Below, in pieces: positions 7,736-17,481 of a stretch of 64,000 nucleotides of DNA (positions within the stretch are counted from its first letter, which is position 1; every line of letters begins with the position of its first letter). Source of the stretch: Cesiribacter sp. SM1 (lineage in GTDB: Bacteria; Bacteroidota; Bacteroidia; Cytophagales; Cyclobacteriaceae); assembly GCF_020178975.1 (NCBI RefSeq), contig NZ_JAHXBU010000091.1, positions 310,001 through 374,000 of the forward strand. Reading direction: 5' to 3'. Position numbers and translations under genes: made by a program. The notes under the pieces were generated by a model. The model saw nothing but the letters and a program-made list of their open reading frames with translations, searched no databases and was not told the DNA's origin.

Positions 7736-10192
7736 TTACTCAGTTCTTAAATTCTTTACAGGATTTGATACAGCCGCCCTGATCGCCTGGAAGCTGACGG
7801 TAAGGAGGGCGATCAGGATAGCGATCAGGGAGGTAAGCGCAAATACCTGCCAGCCAACATCTACCCGGTAGGCAAAAGTTTGCAGCCATTCGCGCATTAC
7901 GTACCAGGCCAGCGGCGAGGCCACCACTACTGCCAGGATAATGAGTTTCAGGAAATCTACGGAAAGCAGCGCCACCAGGCTTGCAACACTGGCACCCAGT
8001 ACCTTTCGTATGCCAATCTCCTTGATGCGCTGTTCTGCACTAAAGGTGGCAAGCCCAAACAAGCCCAGGCATGAAATTAAAATGGCCACAATGGTAAAGT
8101 AGCTGATCATGGAAGCAAGCCTGTTTTCCGCTTCATAATTCTTTTGAAAGTCCTGGTCCAGGAAACTGTATTCGAAAGGCTCGTTCGGGTTCAGGGCATT
8201 CCATGATTTTTCTATGTAGTCCAGGGTACCTCCCATATCTCCCCCAGCAACATGGGCAATGATGTAATTTTGGTTAATACTGTTGTTCAGTAAAAAACCA
8301 AAAGGATCTATGGTGTTGTGCAGGTCTTTAAAGTGAAAGTCATCTACCACACCCACCACCTCAAATCGTTGCTGTTCCCCCTGCCAGTCAAAGGCAACCC
8401 AGCTGCCTATGGCTGCTTCAGGAGAGGAAAAGCCCAGCTCAGCTACCCCTTTTTTATTTAAAATGATGTGTGCGTTGGTATCGGCAGGAAACTGTGGGGA
8501 AAAAATTCTGCCGGCTACTGGTTTGATCCCAAGCGTTTGCAGGAAAGAATCATCTACAAAATTGATGTATACAGATTTTGCATTCTGTACACTATTTCCC
8601 TCTTTGTACATGAACCAGTCGGTAGGGTTAAAAATGCCCGGGTAGTAATAAGAAGCCCCCACAGTCTGTATCCCAGGGTTATTGTTAAGTTTATCTTTTA
8701 AGGCCGGGTAAATTTCCTTTGCCGTAGCACTTCTAAGAGGTATCACTACCTGCTGATCTTTGATAAAGCCCAGGTCTTTTGACCTCAGATAGCTCATCTG
8801 GTTTGAAATGATCACAGAGGCAATGATGAGCACCACCGAAATAACAAACTGGAAGATAACGAGCCCTTTTCGCAAAGAAGTTGCCGCCATTGAATTGGAG
8901 AACCGGCCTTTCAGCACGCGAACCGGCCTGAAGGACGAGAGGTAGAAAGCCGGGTAGCTGCCTGCCACTAAGCCCGTGGCGAGGGTAAGCACAACAAAGA
9001 GCAGGAATAGCTTTGCATGCGCCTCAAGCGGCAGAATGATTTCCCTGCCGGACACCTGTTCAAACACAGGCAGCATGAGTAATGTAAATGCAATAGCAAA
9101 CAGGAAAGCAGCCAGCGCCATCACCAGCGATTCTCCCAGGAACTGCCACACCAGGGCCTGTTTTTCGGCACCCAGCACCTTGCGAACGCCCACTTCCACA
9201 CTTCTTTTAGAGGAGCGGGCTGTGGAGAGGTTCATAAAATTAATGCAGGCAATGAGCAGCGTAAGCACCGCGATGGAGGCAAGTATGCGCAGATAGGTAA
9301 GGCTGCCGGCCGGGGTAACATTATTCTCTATCCCTGAATGCAGGTGAACGTCTTTGATAGGGGTTAGAAACAGCTCCCTGCCAGAGTTTCGCTCCTTTAA
9401 CTCCTTACCCATGTGCCGCTCAATAAATGCAGGAAATTTCTGTTCCAGCTGCTGCACATCGGCTCCTTCCTTCAGCAGAAAATAGCTGAAAAACATGTTG
9501 TTGTTCAGCATATCGGTGTTGTTCTGAAACAAGCTTTCGAAGTTTCCTCCCCTGGCTGACATCACGAACCTGGCATCGATGTGCGAGGGACTTGTACGGG
9601 GCCTGAAAACACCTGTGATGGTAAAATCATAATCTCCATTGGTGTTGCTGCTGATGCTGATTACTTTATTAAGCGCTGGCTGATTGCCGAAAAGCTTTTT
9701 TGCTATTTCTTCTGATACCACCAGCGTGTTAGGATTCTGGAGGGCAGTTTGGGGATCGCCTTCTACAAAATCATAAGTCAACAGCTTAAAGAAATCTTCA
9801 TCAGCCAGGTAGCCACCGGTTTCATAAAAGGACTTAACGCCTGCCCCCTGCTCCCGGTACTGCATAAGTGTTTTATCATCCTGAAAAAGCTTCAGCAGCT
9901 TGGTATTTTCTTCAATCTCGGGAAACTCCTGCTCAAGCCCCTCTATAACAGCCCCCGCAATGGTAGCCCTGCGCTCGGCTTCTCCTTCATTCTCCCATAT
10001 AACGCCCAGCTGGTACAAACGGCCATCGTGCTCATGGTAGGTATCGTAACTGTACTCATGATAGATGTACAGCGAGATAAGCATACAGCAGGTTAAGCCG
10101 ATGGATAAACCAAAGATGTTGATGAAGGAAAATCCCTTATGCTTCATCAGGTTGCGTACTGCAACAGTGATATAATTTCTGAACATTGACAT
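7736..10192 (-). CDS. FtsX/MacB-type permease P2
   Basis: 818 residues; the longest of the fourteen if the first ATG is used for all. A start two codons later (10186, giving MFRNY) matches its relatives better. The first cytoplasmic motif is VEVGVRKVLGA (E333) and the second KEIGIRKVLGA (E at about 725). TM1 holds an unusual Cys pair (LTCCML, residues 33-38). After the second motif it has LLSVDF where most siblings have LLSKDF. It is the last gene of the five-permease unit P6-P5-P4-P3-P2, 5 bp after P3, and a hairpin follows its stop. Complete and intact; substrate unknown. Confidence 0.92.
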   Translation of the reverse strand: MSMFRNYITVAVRNLMKHKGFSFINIFGLSIGLTCCMLISLYIYHEYSYDTYHEHDGRLYQLGVIWENEGEAERRATIAGAVIEGLEQEFPEIEENTKLLKLFQDDKTLMQYREQGAGVKSFYETGGYLADEDFFKLLTYDFVEGDPQTALQNPNTLVVSEEIAKKLFGNQPALNKVISISSNTNGDYDFTITGVFRPRTSPSHIDARFVMSARGGNFESLFQNNTDMLNNNMFFSYFLLKEGADVQQLEQKFPAFIERHMGKELKERNSGRELFLTPIKDVHLHSGIENNVTPAGSLTYLRILASIAVLTLLIACINFMNLSTARSSKRSVEVGVRKVLGAEKQALVWQFLGESLVMALAAFLFAIAFTLLMLPVFEQVSGREIILPLEAHAKLFLLFVVLTLATGLVAGSYPAFYLSSFRPVRVLKGRFSNSMAATSLRKGLVIFQFVISVVLIIASVIISNQMSYLRSKDLGFIKDQQVVIPLRSATAKEIYPALKDKLNNNPGIQTVGASYYYPGIFNPTDWFMYKEGNSVQNAKSVYINFVDDSFLQTLGIKPVAGRIFSPQFPADTNAHIILNKKGVAELGFSSPEAAIGSWVAFDWQGEQQRFEVVGVVDDFHFKDLHNTIDPFGFLLNNSINQNYIIAHVAGGDMGGTLDYIEKSWNALNPNEPFEYSFLDQDFQKNYEAENRLASMISYFTIVAILISCLGLFGLATFSAEQRIKEIGIRKVLGASVASLVALLSVDFLKLIILAVVVASPLAWYVMREWLQTFAYRVDVGWQVFALTSLIAILIALLTVSFQAIRAAVSNPVKNLRTE

Positions 10193-10197
10193 CCCTA

Positions 10198-12615
10198 TTA
10201 TTCAGTTCTTAGATTTTTAACAGGATTGGCCAGCGCAGCCCTGATGGTCTGATAGCTGATGGTGATCAAGGCAATCAGTAGTGCAAAGAATCCTGCCAGG
10301 GCAAAGATCCACCAGCTGATATCGGTACGGTAGGCAAAATCTGCCAGCCACTGGTCCATAAAGTACCAGGCAATGGGCGAAGCAATGAGCAAAGCAATGC
10401 CGATCAGCTTCAGAAAATCTCTGGATAGCAGCAATACAATTCCACTCACAGTAGCACCCAGCACTTTGCGGATGCCTATCTCTTTGGTTTTGCGCACCAC
10501 TACAAAGGCAATAAGCCCCCACAAGCCAATGCAGCAGATAAAGATAGAGATGGCCGAGAAGGCCTTAAACAACTGGTAATCGCGGGTTTCCTGCTCATAA
10601 CTTAGGGCAAGCGTATCATCAATAAAAGCAACCTGGTATACATTTTCGGGATACACCTTTCGCCAGGCCGATTCTATGCTGGCCAGGGTGCTGCGCATAT
10701 TGCCGGGCGATAGCCGGATACCTGCCGCATAATAGAAATATGGAAAAGGTGTTAAGGCTACAGAAGCAATATCATCGTGCAGTGAAGAGGTGTGAAAATC
10801 TTCGGTAACGCCAACAATAGTGGGTTTCATTTCATTGAGACCCAACTGTATGGTTTTACCAATAGCCTCTGCCGGATCGGTATAGCCAAGGGTTTTGGTC
10901 AGGGACCTGTTTACCACCACGGCGCTGCCAATATTTTCTTCTTCTGAAGGAAGAAACCACCTGCCGGCCAGCAGCTCCATTCTGTAGGCATCCCGGTAGG
11001 CTCTGTCGCAGGGAATAACGCTGGCTGAATAGCCAGTATTAGCGGATAGCTGCGGCGCATGGAGGCTCACCCCCAGTCCATTATCGGATATAGGAGCGCC
11101 CAGGCAAAACGACAGCTCCTCGATACCTGTTTGGTTTTGCAACAAGCTCCTGAACGCTTCAATCTTAACACTATCGTTAAGCGGGAGAGATACCTCTACT
11201 ACCGCTTCCTTGTTAAAGCCCAGCTCTTTATTTTGGAAATACTCCATCTGCCGCGCAATAACCAGTGTACAAATGATCATGCCGATAGAGGTGGTAAACT
11301 GAAAAACCACCAGTGCCTTACGCAACAGCACTGAAGATTTGCCGGGCATGGCCAGCTGATTTTTCAGAGAGGCAATGGGGTTAAAGCCCGACAGGATGAG
11401 CGCAGGGTATACGCCTGATATAAACGTAATGACCAGGATGAACGCCACAGCCCCAAGCAGGAATGCCAGGCTAAGAATGGGTGCAACTGTGATGGATTTA
11501 TCTAAAATCTGGTTTACAATGGGCAAGGCCAGCAGGGCAAGCCCCAGGCCTAACAGGGCTGCACTAAGGGTTACCACAAGGGTTTCCAGCATATAATGGA
11601 AAAACAGCTGCCCCTTAGATGCACCGATGGTTTTGCGGATTCCCACCTCCTTCGACTTGGTGAATGCAAAGGAAGTAGACATATTGATATAATTAATGCA
11701 GGCTATCAGGATAATAAAGCCACCCAGCAGCACCAGCATGGTGAGGTACCTCGAACTAACAGTATAAGAAGGGTTACTGTCTTCGAAGGTTAGGTCGAAA
11801 TGGATATCAGAAATAGGCTGCAGGTATAACTTTCCTTTTTTATCTGCCTCTTCGGTGGCATTGCGCTGCTGTATTGCCTGCAGCGCACCTTCTGCCGAAG
11901 CTAGTGTTACGCCTTCATTCAATCGCACATAGGTATATCCACTGGCCGTAAATCCCCAGGTGTTAAGATCCAGGCCAGACAACAAATCGCTATTCAGGGT
12001 AGAGAATGATACCAGCATGGTAAAGGGTAAATGACTGGTCTGAGGCAGGCTCTTTAGAATACCTACCACTTCTACATCTACCTTATTATCGAGGCTTATG
12101 AGTTTGCCTACTGGGTTTTCTGTTCCAAAATACTGCTGCGCGCTGTGTTCTGTGAGGATGGCCTGCTGTGGATTTTGCAGTGCAGTGGCCGGGTTGCCAG
12201 CCAGCCATAAATCCTCAACCCCGGCAAAATCCAGCACATTAAAGAAGAGAGAGTCTGCGAACACCACATTCTCTTCAATGAATGGTGCCTGGCTGCCTAT
12301 CCTAACCTGCATATCACTGGCAAAGTGAATCTGGGTAGCCTGAATTCCAGGATACTCCTCCCGCAAAAACCGGCCTGTTGGATAGGGAACGGTAGCCTCA
12401 TGTACTACTTTATCTTCCCTCTCGTTTTTGCTCACTACCCGGTAAACCCGCTCGCTGTCTGAATGAAAAGCATCAAAGCTATTCTCATAATGGGCTATCA
12501 AAAAGATTACCAGCACGGCGGCAATGCCTATGGATAAGCCCAGCAGGTTAATAAAGGTAAAGCTCTTGTGGCGCCAAAGGCTGCGAATGATCTGATTTAA
12601 AGTATGTACCAGCAT
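10198..12615 (-). CDS. FtsX/MacB-type permease P3
   Basis: 805 residues. It starts MLVHTLNQIIRSLWRHKSF rather than the usual MFRNY-type N-terminus, and after TM1 it has AHYENSFDAF in place of the common HELSYDR-type segment, so its N-terminal region is the most divergent within its unit. Cytoplasmic motifs are KEVGIRKTIGA and KEIGIRKVLGA. The Thr-Ile variant of the first motif is shared with P4 to P6. It lies 18 bp after P4 and 5 bp before P2, and is therefore almost certainly co-transcribed with them. Complete; the different first periplasmic domain suggests a different ligand from its neighbours, which is inference. Confidence 0.92.
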   Translation of the reverse strand: MLVHTLNQIIRSLWRHKSFTFINLLGLSIGIAAVLVIFLIAHYENSFDAFHSDSERVYRVVSKNEREDKVVHEATVPYPTGRFLREEYPGIQATQIHFASDMQVRIGSQAPFIEENVVFADSLFFNVLDFAGVEDLWLAGNPATALQNPQQAILTEHSAQQYFGTENPVGKLISLDNKVDVEVVGILKSLPQTSHLPFTMLVSFSTLNSDLLSGLDLNTWGFTASGYTYVRLNEGVTLASAEGALQAIQQRNATEEADKKGKLYLQPISDIHFDLTFEDSNPSYTVSSRYLTMLVLLGGFIILIACINYINMSTSFAFTKSKEVGIRKTIGASKGQLFFHYMLETLVVTLSAALLGLGLALLALPIVNQILDKSITVAPILSLAFLLGAVAFILVITFISGVYPALILSGFNPIASLKNQLAMPGKSSVLLRKALVVFQFTTSIGMIICTLVIARQMEYFQNKELGFNKEAVVEVSLPLNDSVKIEAFRSLLQNQTGIEELSFCLGAPISDNGLGVSLHAPQLSANTGYSASVIPCDRAYRDAYRMELLAGRWFLPSEEENIGSAVVVNRSLTKTLGYTDPAEAIGKTIQLGLNEMKPTIVGVTEDFHTSSLHDDIASVALTPFPYFYYAAGIRLSPGNMRSTLASIESAWRKVYPENVYQVAFIDDTLALSYEQETRDYQLFKAFSAISIFICCIGLWGLIAFVVVRKTKEIGIRKVLGATVSGIVLLLSRDFLKLIGIALLIASPIAWYFMDQWLADFAYRTDISWWIFALAGFFALLIALITISYQTIRAALANPVKNLRTE

Positions 12616-12633
12616 AAGAAAGGCAGTTAAAAA

Positions 12634-15036
12634 TTATTCTGTTCGCAGATTTCTCACAGGATTCCGTAGCGCCGCCCTGATGGCATGGAAGCTCACCGTA
12701 ACAAGGGCAATGGCAATGGCACTTAAGCCTGCTACCACAAAGATCCACCAGCTGATGTTGATGCGGTAGGCAAAATCCTGCAGCCACTGCTGCATAAAGT
12801 ACCAGGCAACAGGCGAGGCAATTAAAATGGATATGAGCACCAGCTTTACAAAATCTCCCGAGAGAAGCAGCACTATATTTTGTGAACTTGCCCCAAGCAC
12901 TTTGCGGATGCCAATCTCCTTGGTACGCCTTTCTGCGGCATAGGCGGCTAATCCAAAGAGGCCCAGGCAACCTACAAAAATGGCCACTCCGCTAAAAATC
13001 CATAGTAGTGATCTTAGCTTATCCTCTGCCTTATACATCTTGTCGAAGCTTTCATCCAGAAAATTATACTCCAGGGGGTATTCCGGAGAGAACTTCTCCC
13101 AAACCTCCTTCACATAGGGAAGTGCCTTTTCTATACCTGCTGCTTTTATTTTTACGGCTACTTTCCAGTATGCTTGCGGATAAATTTGCAGCACAGCGGG
13201 TTCTACTCGCTCATATAAGCTTTTGTAGTGAAAGTCTTTTACAACTCCAATAACCTGTCCCCTTTTTACTGAATCTGCATTTCGCCAGGTAGGCCATAGC
13301 AATGTTTCTCCCAATGCCTGTTCTGGCGTGCCAAGTCCTAGTTCTTTAACAGCTGTTTCGTTGATAATAAAGCCATGGTCTTTATCCGTTTTCATCTCCC
13401 TTGAAAAATCCCTGCCTGCCACCAGTTCCAGACCAAGGGTTTTGATGTAATCATGGTCTACCATTAGCTGTGTGGCTTTTTTTTGTTCCCCTTTACCGGG
13501 TACTGTCATCATGCCATCTCCAAACATATCGCCCGGAAAGCCATATCCTACTGTTACACCCTCAATAAAAGGTGATTGCAACAGTTCATTTTTAAAAGTT
13601 TCAACATTTGAGCTCATGCGCTCCCCTCTCATGGGGAAAAACATGATCTGCTCTTTCTCAAAACCAAGTTCCTTGCTATGCAGATAGGTCACCTGCCTGC
13701 GCACCACAATAGCGCTGATGATCAACAGAACCGATAAGGAAAATTGAATAACCACTAACCCATGCCTCAGCCAGGGTGTTTTACCTGGCCTGCTATCACC
13801 TGAAAATGTGCCTTTTAAGACTTTCACAGGCTGAAAACCTGATAAAACAAGGGCTGGATAAAAGCCGGCAAGCACCCCAACAAGTACTGCCAACAGGAGC
13901 AATAGCAGCACGTTCATTGGATCAGCCAGCAAGTCGAATGCAATTTGCTTTTCTGTGAACTGGTTGAGTAAGGGAAGAAACAACCAGGCAAAAAGGGTAG
14001 CCAGCACTACACTAATAAGGGTGAGGAAGATAGTTTCAAGGATGAACTGCACCATCAGTTGGCTGCGGTTGGCCCCTATGGTTTTGCGTACCCCCACTTC
14101 TTTAGCACGCTGCAGGGATTTTGCGGTAGCCAGATTCACAAAATTGAAACAGGCAATTACCAAAATAAAAAGTGCTGTAACGATCAGTGCCTTTACATAA
14201 ATAATATTTCCCCTTACAGCCATATCATATCTAAAGTCGGCTGAGTACAAATGAATATCATGTAAGGGCTGAAAGAGAGGCAAATAGGTAGTAGTTTCAT
14301 CTCCCTGCAGGAAGGGCTGTGTATAGCGCTGAAACTTTGCCTGCAGTCCCTCTACATCTGCTCCCTGCTTTAATTTTACATAGTTGTTAAACGAGTACCA
14401 GTCCCAGCTTTGCATCCGCTCTTCGGCTATTCCAGCGGCCACCAGAGGAAAGATGTATGTGATAGGTAAATGAAACTTAGGATTATTTTGAAAAACACCG
14501 CTTACCTGAAAAGGGCTTTTGCTGATGGTTATTTTTTTGCCTACCGGATTCTTATCACCAAAATATTTACGGGCCAGCTCCTGGGATATAACTACTGAAT
14601 TAGGATCCTCAAGTGCTGCTACAGCAGATCCATAGGTGAGTTGAAGCGGGAATATTTCAAAGAAGTTTTGCTCCGCAAGAATCCCTCCCTCTTCGTATAA
14701 TTTAGTATCACCTACCTCAAATAGCTCCTTGTTTGGATTATTGAGCACCCTAAGGGTGTTCTCCACCTCAGGAAACTCCTGTTGCAAAGCTGTCGCAAAC
14801 ATGGGAGGCGTTGTAGCAACCTGGCTTGTCCCTTCTTCGGTCGTAATCTGGTAATAGACACGATGAATCCTGCTCCCTTCCGGAATGAATTTGTCAAACT
14901 GCATTTCATCCTGCACAAATAAACCTATCAGAATGCAGGCGGTAAGGCCAAAGGTTAAACCGGCAATATTGAGAAAGGAAAAAGCCTTGTGCCGGATAAC
15001 GTTCCTTATCGCTGTTTTGAGAAAGCTTGAATACAT
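12634..15036 (-). CDS. FtsX/MacB-type permease P4
   Basis: 800 residues. It belongs to a closely related trio with P5 and P6: all three share QFD(K/E)F(I/V)PEG after TM1, NPKFHL in the first periplasmic domain, the segment QIMFFPMRG, GYGFPGD in the second periplasmic domain, and a first cytoplasmic motif KEVGVRKTIGA. The second motif is KEIGIRKVLGA followed by LLLSGDFVKL, so Gly replaces the usual Lys of SKDF. It is spaced 10 bp from P5 upstream and 18 bp from P3 downstream. The similarity and order indicate local tandem duplication. Complete. Confidence 0.92.
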   Translation of the reverse strand: MYSSFLKTAIRNVIRHKAFSFLNIAGLTFGLTACILIGLFVQDEMQFDKFIPEGSRIHRVYYQITTEEGTSQVATTPPMFATALQQEFPEVENTLRVLNNPNKELFEVGDTKLYEEGGILAEQNFFEIFPLQLTYGSAVAALEDPNSVVISQELARKYFGDKNPVGKKITISKSPFQVSGVFQNNPKFHLPITYIFPLVAAGIAEERMQSWDWYSFNNYVKLKQGADVEGLQAKFQRYTQPFLQGDETTTYLPLFQPLHDIHLYSADFRYDMAVRGNIIYVKALIVTALFILVIACFNFVNLATAKSLQRAKEVGVRKTIGANRSQLMVQFILETIFLTLISVVLATLFAWLFLPLLNQFTEKQIAFDLLADPMNVLLLLLLAVLVGVLAGFYPALVLSGFQPVKVLKGTFSGDSRPGKTPWLRHGLVVIQFSLSVLLIISAIVVRRQVTYLHSKELGFEKEQIMFFPMRGERMSSNVETFKNELLQSPFIEGVTVGYGFPGDMFGDGMMTVPGKGEQKKATQLMVDHDYIKTLGLELVAGRDFSREMKTDKDHGFIINETAVKELGLGTPEQALGETLLWPTWRNADSVKRGQVIGVVKDFHYKSLYERVEPAVLQIYPQAYWKVAVKIKAAGIEKALPYVKEVWEKFSPEYPLEYNFLDESFDKMYKAEDKLRSLLWIFSGVAIFVGCLGLFGLAAYAAERRTKEIGIRKVLGASSQNIVLLLSGDFVKLVLISILIASPVAWYFMQQWLQDFAYRINISWWIFVVAGLSAIAIALVTVSFHAIRAALRNPVRNLRTE

Positions 15037-15046
15037 ATGAATGCGT

Positions 15047-17470
15047 TTACTCGATTCTTAAATTTCTAACGGGGTTTCTAAGTGCTGCTTTGATGGCATG
15101 GAAGCTGACTGTTGCCAGGGCGATGGTTACAGCTGCCAGTCCTGCCAGGGCAAAGATCCACCAGCTGATGTTGATACGGTAGGCAAAATCCTGCAGCCAC
15201 TGCTGCATAAAGTACCAGGCTATGGGTGAGGCAATTAAAATAGATATGAGCACCAGCTTTACAAAATCCCCGGAAAGCAGCATTACAATATTCTGCTCAC
15301 TGGCGCCCAATACCTTGCGGATGCCTATTTCCTTTATGCGCCGCTCGGCAGCATAGGCGGCTAAACCAAAGAGTCCCAGGCACCCGATGAATATCGCCAA
15401 GCCTGTAAAAATCCAGAGCAGGGTTTTTAGCTTGTCTTCTGCCTTGTACATCTTGCCGAAACTTTCATCAAGAAAATTGTACTCCAGCGGATAATCCGGA
15501 GAGAACTGCTGCCATACCCCTTTTACGCCAGCAATTGCATCGGAAGCACTGGCTGTCTCTATTTTCACAGCTACCTTCCAGTATGCTCCGGGATAGATCT
15601 GCAAAACGGCTGGTTCTACCCGGTCGAACAGGCTCTTATAGTGAAAGTCTTTCACAACGCCAATCACCTGTCCCTTCTTCAGGGAGTCCGGATGGTTAGC
15701 CCCCCATTCGCCCCAATGCAGGGGCTGGCCCAGCGCCTTCTCCGCTGAACCCAGCCCCAGCTCCCTTACCGCAGTTTCATTGATAATAAAGGCTTTGTCG
15801 GGATCTGTTTTCATTTCCTTCGAGAAGTCTCTTCCGGCCACCAGCTCCAGTCCAAGGGTCTTGATGTAATCATGGTCGATCAGGAGTTGGGTAACCGGGT
15901 AAACAGTCTGCTCACCTCCGTTGGGCACAATGACTTGATCGCCCGCCACCATATCGCCGGGAAAGCCATAGCCTATAGAGACAGATGACACGCCAGGTAC
16001 ACGCTGCAATTCATTTTTAAATGTACTGTAGTTCTCAAACATGTTGGTGCCCCGCATTGGGAAGAACATGATCTGTTCCTTATTGAAGCCAAGGTCTTTG
16101 CTATTCAGATAACTTACCTGCCGGAACACAACCACAGCACTAATGATGAGCAGGATTGAAAGCGCAAACTGCACAACCACCAGGCTGTGCCGCAGCCAGG
16201 GAATTTGCCCGGGCCTGGCTTCACTTGCGGCAGTACCCTTCAGCACTTTAACAGGCTGAAAGCCAGAAAGCACCAGTGCAGGATAAAAACCGGCGGTTAC
16301 CCCAACAAACAGCGCCAATGCGAGCAACAGCAGTAGCACCAAAGGATTTATTAACAGTGATAAGGATATTTGTTTATCAGCAAATTTATTGAGCCAGGGC
16401 AGCAGTAGTGCCACAAAACCCACAGCAAGTAAAATACTTACCCCTGTTAAGAGGATTGTTTCTATGATAAACTGCACCATCAGCTGCTGGCGGCTGGCAC
16501 CTATCGTTTTTCGAACGCCCACTTCTTTTGCACGTTTCAGCGATTTGGCCGTAGCCAGGTTCACAAAGTTGAAACAGGCGATGGCAAGAATAAAGAAGGC
16601 TATAATACTGAGTGCCCGTACATAGGTAATGTTGCCCCGCACTGCCATGTCGTACTTGAAGTCTGCAGAGTATAAATGAACATCCTCAAGTGCCTGTAAC
16701 AGGGGCCTGAATTCATGCACACCTACGCTGGGATCGGGAGGATTCCGTAAGTCTAGAACTTTTTTAAACTTAGCTTCCAGCGCCTGCGCATCGGTACCCC
16801 TTTTTACTCTAACGTACGTGTTAAACTGATGCCAGCCCCAGCTCTCCATCCGCTCAGCTGGTAGCTGGGCTGCCGACATGGGTAAGATATAATCCAGCGC
16901 CAGGTGAAATTTAGGATTATGCTGAAAAACCCCCTTTACCTGAAGGGGCTGTTTCTCCATCAACACCTCTTTTCCCACCGGGTTTTCAGTACCGAAATAA
17001 CGTTGGGCAAACTGCTCTGAGATCACGATCGAAGCAGGTTCTTTCAAAGCACTGGCCTGTGTTCCCCATTTGAGCCGCAGGGGGAAAATCTTAAAAAAGT
17101 TTGAGTCCACATAAACGCCCTTCTCCTCATAGATCTTCTTGTTGTTGGCCTCAAATAAATTTTTTGACAGAATCTCCATCACCCTTACAGATTCTACTAC
17201 CTCAGGTAATTCCTGCAGAAAGGCAGGGCCATACATGGGTGGCGTGCGTGGGGTCAGTTCAATAGCCTCTGCGGTGGTTCGCTCCTGATAAACCCGATAC
17301 ACCTGCTCCCCTTCCGGAATAAATTTATCAAACTGCTGTTCGTCCCACACAAAGAGCGAAATCAGCAGACAAGCTGTAAGACCCAGGGTGAGTCCTGCCA
17401 CATTTATAAAGGTAAAACCTTTGTTCCGAAGCAGATTACGGTAAGCAGTTTTAAAATAATTCCTGAACAT
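15047..17470 (-). CDS. FtsX/MacB-type permease P5
   Basis: 807 residues; member of the P4-P5-P6 trio and closest to P4, with which it shares LSGDFVKLVLISILIASP after the second cytoplasmic motif. Cytoplasmic motifs are KEVGVRKTIGA and KEIGIRKVLGA. Its C-terminus is NPVRNLRIE, the Ile being unique among the fourteen. The periplasmic domains keep NPKFHL and SIGYGFPGD but differ from P4 over most of the first domain. It lies 11 bp from P6 and 10 bp from P4, in the middle of the five-permease unit. Complete; substrate unknown. Confidence 0.92.
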   Translation of the reverse strand: MFRNYFKTAYRNLLRNKGFTFINVAGLTLGLTACLLISLFVWDEQQFDKFIPEGEQVYRVYQERTTAEAIELTPRTPPMYGPAFLQELPEVVESVRVMEILSKNLFEANNKKIYEEKGVYVDSNFFKIFPLRLKWGTQASALKEPASIVISEQFAQRYFGTENPVGKEVLMEKQPLQVKGVFQHNPKFHLALDYILPMSAAQLPAERMESWGWHQFNTYVRVKRGTDAQALEAKFKKVLDLRNPPDPSVGVHEFRPLLQALEDVHLYSADFKYDMAVRGNITYVRALSIIAFFILAIACFNFVNLATAKSLKRAKEVGVRKTIGASRQQLMVQFIIETILLTGVSILLAVGFVALLLPWLNKFADKQISLSLLINPLVLLLLLALALFVGVTAGFYPALVLSGFQPVKVLKGTAASEARPGQIPWLRHSLVVVQFALSILLIISAVVVFRQVSYLNSKDLGFNKEQIMFFPMRGTNMFENYSTFKNELQRVPGVSSVSIGYGFPGDMVAGDQVIVPNGGEQTVYPVTQLLIDHDYIKTLGLELVAGRDFSKEMKTDPDKAFIINETAVRELGLGSAEKALGQPLHWGEWGANHPDSLKKGQVIGVVKDFHYKSLFDRVEPAVLQIYPGAYWKVAVKIETASASDAIAGVKGVWQQFSPDYPLEYNFLDESFGKMYKAEDKLKTLLWIFTGLAIFIGCLGLFGLAAYAAERRIKEIGIRKVLGASEQNIVMLLSGDFVKLVLISILIASPIAWYFMQQWLQDFAYRINISWWIFALAGLAAVTIALATVSFHAIKAALRNPVRNLRIE

Positions 17471-17481
17471 ATGGGTAGGGG